Origin: Marasmius tenuissimus
Lineage: Eukaryota > Basidiomycota > Agaricomycetes > Agaricales > Marasmiaceae
Length of the DNA stretch: 64,000 nucleotides
Direction of reading: 5' to 3'
Assembly: GCA_029532415.1 (NCBI GenBank)
Contig: JAQOTA010000015.1
Span: 248,001 to 312,000 of the forward strand
The position numbers and the translations under genes are program-made. A model generated the notes under the pieces. The model had not been told where the DNA came from, did not search any database, and saw nothing but the letters and a program-made list of their open reading frames with translations. This document shows positions 59,875 through 64,000 of this stretch, piece by piece; the first letter of the stretch is position 1; every line of letters begins with the position of its first letter.

Positions 59875-60185
59875 TGTTGAATCCGTGGACTATATTTAGA
59901 TCCCGGTATATCCGAAGTCCCGGTTCATACTTCCCACCATCATATTATGCGGGACTATTGTTCCATTTATCATTTCTACTTATGATCATATGTACAAATT
60001 CTATTATCGTCCTTATATGGTATTCACTATAGTCTCTACATGTATATAAGCTCGTAGTTCTCTACTTGAATCTACAGTGTGCTTGAGCTTCTACGTCTCG
60101 CCTCTAACTCTCTAAACTCCTCTCTGGTAAGTAGTAGTATAGCTATGTTGTAGTCCTCTGCGCTAGGCGTTATGCCGGCTCATCA
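59875..60185 (+). repeat. 5' LTR of the Copia element
   Basis: Bounded by TGTTGA at 59875 and ...CATCA at 60185, directly before the primer site. TATATAAG at 60043-60050 is a good TATA box, placing the start of transcription near 60075. The 3' LTR that would prove the ends lies outside the window. Confidence 0.6.
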
Positions 60186-60197
60186 GGTTATGGGCCC
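60186..60197 (+). other. Primer binding site for half tRNA-iMet
   Basis: GGTTATGGGCCC is complementary to GGGCCCATAACC of the anticodon arm of initiator tRNA-Met, the internal primer used by Copia-type elements. The preceding CATCA extends the resemblance to the fungal tRNA, so the exact LTR/primer-site border may be a few bases earlier. Confidence 0.65.
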
Positions 60198-60486
60198 CGG
60201 TTAGCCCGACTACAATGACGAGCGCCTTAATGGCTGCTGTCAGCGACGAGCGCCTCTAGGCTGCTGTCATCGGCTAGCTAGGCTAGACCTGCATGTTGCC
60301 ATCGACCTCTTAATTGAGTGCTCGATCTATGGCATTGATGTACGTCCTTCGACGACATCGGATCTAAAGGATCCAATGCTCCTCGTTGAGCATAGCGCCT
60401 TGATGGCTGCTCCCTGTGTTGATTAGACGCATGCTGATGCTGTCTTTTCTAGATCCAACACCAAACTTTTCAAACCTCTTACTACC

Positions 60487-63400
60487 ATGTTCGACGTTAA
60501 GAAATTCTTCTCCGGTCGCTTCGACGGCACTGGATTCCGCCAGACCTATAACGGCGAAATGGAAGCTGTAACCAAGGCTCAAGGCCTTTATCGTCACCTT
60601 ACTGGTGCGGCTAAGAAGCCTACGTACCCACTGGGGGAACCTATCATTCCGACCATTACGGTCACTACTCCCCCTGGTGGAACTGCTCCGCCTGCAGCTG
60701 GAACTGACAGTGACGACGAACCTGATCGTCACCCTCCCACCGAAGCTCAGATCACGGCGTACAATACTGCGCTAGAATCATGGGAGGAGAAAGACCTCCA
60801 GCTGATGGGTATCATTCAGTTGACCTCCACGAAGGAAGTCTTTGAACCTCTCAAGGACATGGACGCTGCCAAAGCCTGGTCCACCATCGTCACCACCTAT
60901 GGTGAACCAACTCTGTCTGCCATCTATGGCGATTTCGTTAAGTTGGTGTCCTTCAGGCTTACCACCAGCCATCCCCAGGCTGGCATCGCCAAGTTCAAAC
61001 ACTACATTGAACGTCTTGCCGAGGTCGGGGTTGAACTCCCCGAGTTGATCAAAGCCCTCCTTCTGATCGCAGCTATTCCTCCCGAATGGGACGCCGCTTC
61101 CTCCAAATCCCTTCATGACTTTGATAGGGATCCTGAGAGCTCCAGCGCCCTCACCGTCGCCGACGTTCATGAAGCCATCATGATCGAATACGAGCGCCAG
61201 AACCCTCAGCTTGCCAACCGCCTCTCTGCGGTCAAGCGTGCTGGCAACCGCGAGCCATCTTTTGGTCAGCAGCAGCGTCCGCCGCAACAACGTCAGCAGC
61301 GCGGACAGCAGCAGCGTGGCCAACAGCGTCAACCACAGCAGCAGCAGCAACGTCCCTCTTCGAACCAAAACAACGGTAAGAAGAAGAAGCAGCAGCAGCG
61401 TGGTACCCGCGGTGGTATCAACCAGCATCAGGGTCCCGGCAACGCCGGCGGTAACAACGGTGGTAACAATCGGTCGCATGGTCACTCCCATCTGGCATCC
61501 TATGCATCCGTCGTAGCTTCCCCTGCTCCTATCCGTCCCTATTCCTCGATCACCGACCGCAGGGAACGTATCGCGTTGAACGCGGTTAACAACTCCTTGC
61601 GCGCTGAGATCGCCAGCGCCCCTCCTGTTCGCGCTATGGGATCACCGCCCCCAGCCCACTTCACCGGTCACTGGGACAAGTCCTGCGACAGCACTGTCCC
61701 TCAGCCAGCTGTCAAGAAGAACCCGGCTGCCATGCAGTCCTTCACAGGCTTTAAGCCATCTCAGTCAGTATTTGATGATGTCCGTGGAGCACGTTCCCTT
61801 GCTGACAGACTTGGTGCCCCCAAGACGGCGCGGTATCTCAAACCCTTCGAACAGATCGTCACGTCCGCCACCAATCGTTCGCTCCAGGACCGCATTGAAC
61901 AACCACGTGCGTCCTCGTCCAAGCGTCTTTTGGAGGATGATGAGGGATATGAGGGAGCCGGATCTCCTTCTTCTACTTCTTCTAAACGCTCTCGTAGCGC
62001 TGATCCTGATGAAGATGTAGAGATGGATTGGGGATCTGACGACGGTATGGAAGACATGACCTCTCTATTCGGTAATGATGTTGACAACGATATTGCCGAA
62101 GCTGCAGGGGTTGAGGACGTCCCGGATGACGTCTCTCTTGGATCGTTCCACGATGACAGGCAAGTTACTTATCTTGACCTGCTTTCCCAATCTGATGCAA
62201 CCTTACAGCGATGCTCACAACTAGTTGGTATCAGTAGTTCGTGTCGTAGTCGTAGTGATCTGGCATCACTTGTATCATATTGCAATGCTATCTCCACCCA
62301 CTTCGTGGGTTGTACTCAGTGCAAGGGAAAGAAAAGTGTGAACAACGCACAGGGTTGGCTCCTTGATTCTGGTGCCTCCTCTCATTTCACGAATGACATG
62401 AATGACTTCGCTGAATATGAATCGCTTGATGGTCCTATCGTAAATACTGCGAATAAGGGTAACCCTATACAGATCAAGGGTAAAGGCACAGTCTTCATTA
62501 AGCATAATGTTGAAGGACATGACGGGAAACTTACTGAGCGCGTTTCGCGTCTCTATCCTGTCTATTACATACCTCAATTGGACATACGTCTACTATCAAT
62601 GGGAGAGTTCCTTCAAGATGGTCTATCAATTCGTGGAAACGCGAAGAAGTTAGCCTTCTATTCATCACAGCGACGACAGTCGCTTGTTTCCTACCCTCAT
62701 ATGCCTGGTCAAACCATTTATTGGGTACACTCGCGGAAAGCATCTGCTGAGGTTTTAATGGCCAAGTCGGTCGTTTACAACGTCGACTACGATATTGAGC
62801 ACAGACGCTTTGGGCATCCATCAGATAAAGCCCTGAACAAAGCTCGGAAACATACACAAGGTTTCCCACTTGACCTTAAAATGCCTACCAAAAAGACACC
62901 TCTGTGTCGTGGTTGTGCTGAAGGCAAGATGCATGAGAAATCGTTCCCCAACTCTACAACAAGAGCTTCTAAACCGTTTGAACGCATACATTCGGATCTG
63001 AAGTCGTACCCGGCTGAATCGTATCACCGGTACAAGTACTACATCTCTTTTCTCGATGACTGCACGTCCTACGTTTGGACCTCCAAGCTCAAAACGAAAG
63101 ACGAGGCAGTACCCGCTTTGAGGGACTTCCTTACTATGGTCAAGACGCAATTCAATGCTGTTGTCAAGACCTGGATGTCCGATGAAGGGGGAGAGTACAA
63201 AGGAGATAAGTTTGATGCAGTACTGAAAGAGTATGGGATCCAGAGGGATCAAAGCATACCGTATACACCACAACAAAACGGTCGTGCTGAACGATTTAAC
63301 AGGACTATTCATGAGAAGGCTGAAGCTCTTCGCTTTGAAGCTTGTATGCCTCAGTCCTGGTGGGAATTCTGCCATGTGCACGCCGTCCACCTCTACAACC

Positions 63401-64000
63401 GCACTCCTGTGCAACGATTGAGCTGGCGAACTCCGTTCGAAATGCTTTACGGCGAAGCACCTGATGTTTCACATCTCCGAGTTATGGGTTGTGCAGCCTA
63501 CGTCTTCATTCCTGAAGATCGTAGGAAGAATAAGCTCGCTCCTCGCAGTGAGTTGATGACTTTCATCGGCTACCAGGATGGGATGAAAGGCTTCCTGTTC
63601 ATGCGAAGTAATAATTCCGTATTCAAAGGTAGCACTGCACTGTTCGATGAGACGCTATACAATAAGTGTCCTGATGCCAAAACTCGTGGCTTTACACCTG
63701 TCGGTAGTGAACCATTTACTTTGGGTGAAAATCCCAACATTCCTTCGGAAGATGAAGACTCTGATGACGACTGGGACGATACTCCGTTCCCAGATCTCAG
63801 ACGTCGCTCCGAACCTTCTAAGAGATCAGAACCTCAGGTTGACGAACCTACAGGTGGCCCTGCGCCAGGGGATTTGCCACTCCCTCAATCTGGTCCTCCG
63901 ACGCCTCCAGGCGAACCCGCCGTTCCTCCGCCTGCACCAGCAGCGGATGGTCCACGCCGGTCTTCGAGGCAGCGGAAGGGTGCAACGCAACCTGGTAACA
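60487..64000 (+). CDS. Copia Gag-Pol polyprotein, N-terminal 1171 residues
   Basis: Starts MFDVKKFFSGRFDGTGFR at 60487 and stays open to the window edge. Residues 1-250 are Gag-like (ILQL-type helices; VKLVSFRL region). Residues about 259-320 are a Gln/Arg/Asn-rich basic stretch in place of an obvious zinc knuckle. Protease: LLDSGASSHF with Asp627. Integrase: zinc motif with His772 (EHRRFGH) and C-x2-C in LCRGCAEGK; catalytic Asp837 (IHSDLKSY), Asp899 (MSDEGGEY) and Glu935 (QQNGRAERFN) in D,D-35-E spacing. The GKGFLF-type core region (IGYQDGMKGFLF) follows, then an acidic/proline-rich linker ending RRSSRQRKG, which usually precedes the reverse transcriptase. No lesion is seen, so this copy may be young and active. 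Confidence 0.88.
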   Translation, partial: MFDVKKFFSGRFDGTGFRQTYNGEMEAVTKAQGLYRHLTGAAKKPTYPLGEPIIPTITVTTPPGGTAPPAAGTDSDDEPDRHPPTEAQITAYNTALESWEEKDLQLMGIIQLTSTKEVFEPLKDMDAAKAWSTIVTTYGEPTLSAIYGDFVKLVSFRLTTSHPQAGIAKFKHYIERLAEVGVELPELIKALLLIAAIPPEWDAASSKSLHDFDRDPESSSALTVADVHEAIMIEYERQNPQLANRLSAVKRAGNREPSFGQQQRPPQQRQQRGQQQRGQQRQPQQQQQRPSSNQNNGKKKKQQQRGTRGGINQHQGPGNAGGNNGGNNRSHGHSHLASYASVVASPAPIRPYSSITDRRERIALNAVNNSLRAEIASAPPVRAMGSPPPAHFTGHWDKSCDSTVPQPAVKKNPAAMQSFTGFKPSQSVFDDVRGARSLADRLGAPKTARYLKPFEQIVTSATNRSLQDRIEQPRASSSKRLLEDDEGYEGAGSPSSTSSKRSRSADPDEDVEMDWGSDDGMEDMTSLFGNDVDNDIAEAAGVEDVPDDVSLGSFHDDRQVTYLDLLSQSDATLQRCSQLVGISSSCRSRSDLASLVSYCNAISTHFVGCTQCKGKKSVNNAQGWLLDSGASSHFTNDMNDFAEYESLDGPIVNTANKGNPIQIKGKGTVFIKHNVEGHDGKLTERVSRLYPVYYIPQLDIRLLSMGEFLQDGLSIRGNAKKLAFYSSQRRQSLVSYPHMPGQTIYWVHSRKASAEVLMAKSVVYNVDYDIEHRRFGHPSDKALNKARKHTQGFPLDLKMPTKKTPLCRGCAEGKMHEKSFPNSTTRASKPFERIHSDLKSYPAESYHRYKYYISFLDDCTSYVWTSKLKTKDEAVPALRDFLTMVKTQFNAVVKTWMSDEGGEYKGDKFDAVLKEYGIQRDQSIPYTPQQNGRAERFNRTIHEKAEALRFEACMPQSWWEFCHVHAVHLYNRTPVQRLSWRTPFEMLYGEAPDVSHLRVMGCAAYVFIPEDRRKNKLAPRSELMTFIGYQDGMKGFLFMRSNNSVFKGSTALFDETLYNKCPDAKTRGFTPVGSEPFTLGENPNIPSEDEDSDDDWDDTPFPDLRRRSEPSKRSEPQVDEPTGGPAPGDLPLPQSGPPTPPGEPAVPPPAPAADGPRRSSRQRKGATQPGN

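Larger units (their letters stand above)
59875..64000 (+). mobile_element. Ty1/Copia element (5' part; continues past the right edge)
   Basis: 5' LTR, a primer site for half an initiator tRNA-Met, an untranslated leader (60198-60486) and an uninterrupted gag-pol frame to the end of the window. Order protease-integrase identifies Copia. It starts 13 nt upstream of the Gypsy leader ORF and in the opposite orientation, so it inserted into the Gypsy element. The five bases before it, GTAAG, should recur after its 3' LTR. Confidence 0.8.

Noticed and set aside
60778..61491. 237-codon minus-strand frame (leucine/threonine-rich), and 62821-63414 minus
   Set aside because: Antisense to the Copia gag-pol frame; the Leu-rich run is the complement of the CAG/CAA glutamine repeats.
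1..64000. tRNA, rRNA, CRISPR arrays, bacterial operons
   Set aside because: No tRNA arm pattern, rRNA core sequence or regularly spaced repeats were seen; the only tRNA-like match is the retrotransposon primer site.

Overview
The window looks like repeat-rich nuclear DNA of a filamentous basidiomycete, most likely an agaricomycete. The evidence is: genes split into many short exons by introns of about 45-65 nt (GTAAGT/GTACGT...YAG); a secreted Vpr-like subtilase with twelve recognisable exons; a chromodomain Ty3/Gypsy element, a Ty1/Copia element primed by half an initiator tRNA-Met, an RNase H-bearing LINE and a fungal-type Mutator transposase. There is no prokaryotic gene organisation. The species cannot be fixed from the sequence.

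The dominant structure is an array of head-to-tail duplicated units of about 11-14 kb. Each unit runs, in order, through an A block (a plus-strand gene with eight recognisable exons), a B block (ending in a short plus-strand reading frame) and a C block. A blocks start near 2.0, 13.7, 24.6, 39.3 and 52.0 kb. B blocks are clear at 16.2, 27.4 and 42.0 kb, with a remnant at 10.5 kb. C blocks are at 10.75, 18.9, 31.65 and 45.0/48.7 kb. A fourth block, U, precedes A in units 1 and 4 only (1-1964 and 37.3-39.3 kb). Between units lie unit-specific segments: a candidate minus-strand gene at 12.1-13.1 kb, a truncated subtilase gene at 22.1-24.2 kb, and a little-understood stretch at 33.1-37.3 kb.

The A gene has the same exon boundaries and intron phases in four copies. 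Copies 1, 2 and 3 are open through exon 8; copy 4 has two CGA-to-TGA nonsense codons; copy 5 is full of stops and is cut by a retrotransposon. The protein resembles unnamed multicopy agaricomycete proteins; its function is unknown.

The array has been hit repeatedly by transposons whose target-site duplications can be read by comparison with the empty units: a LINE 3' fragment (8-bp duplication) that itself carries an LTR-like insertion, a MULE with a 9-bp duplication, two TA-flanked MITEs, and at the right edge a Ty3/Gypsy element inserted in A5 and itself interrupted by a Ty1/Copia element that runs off the window. Many lesions in the repeats are C-to-T changes at CpG (CGA to TGA), pointing to methylation/RIP-like decay.

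Large parts of 4.6-10.5 kb and 33.1-37.3 kb hold no gene I can support with confidence; candidate exons there are listed with low confidence.
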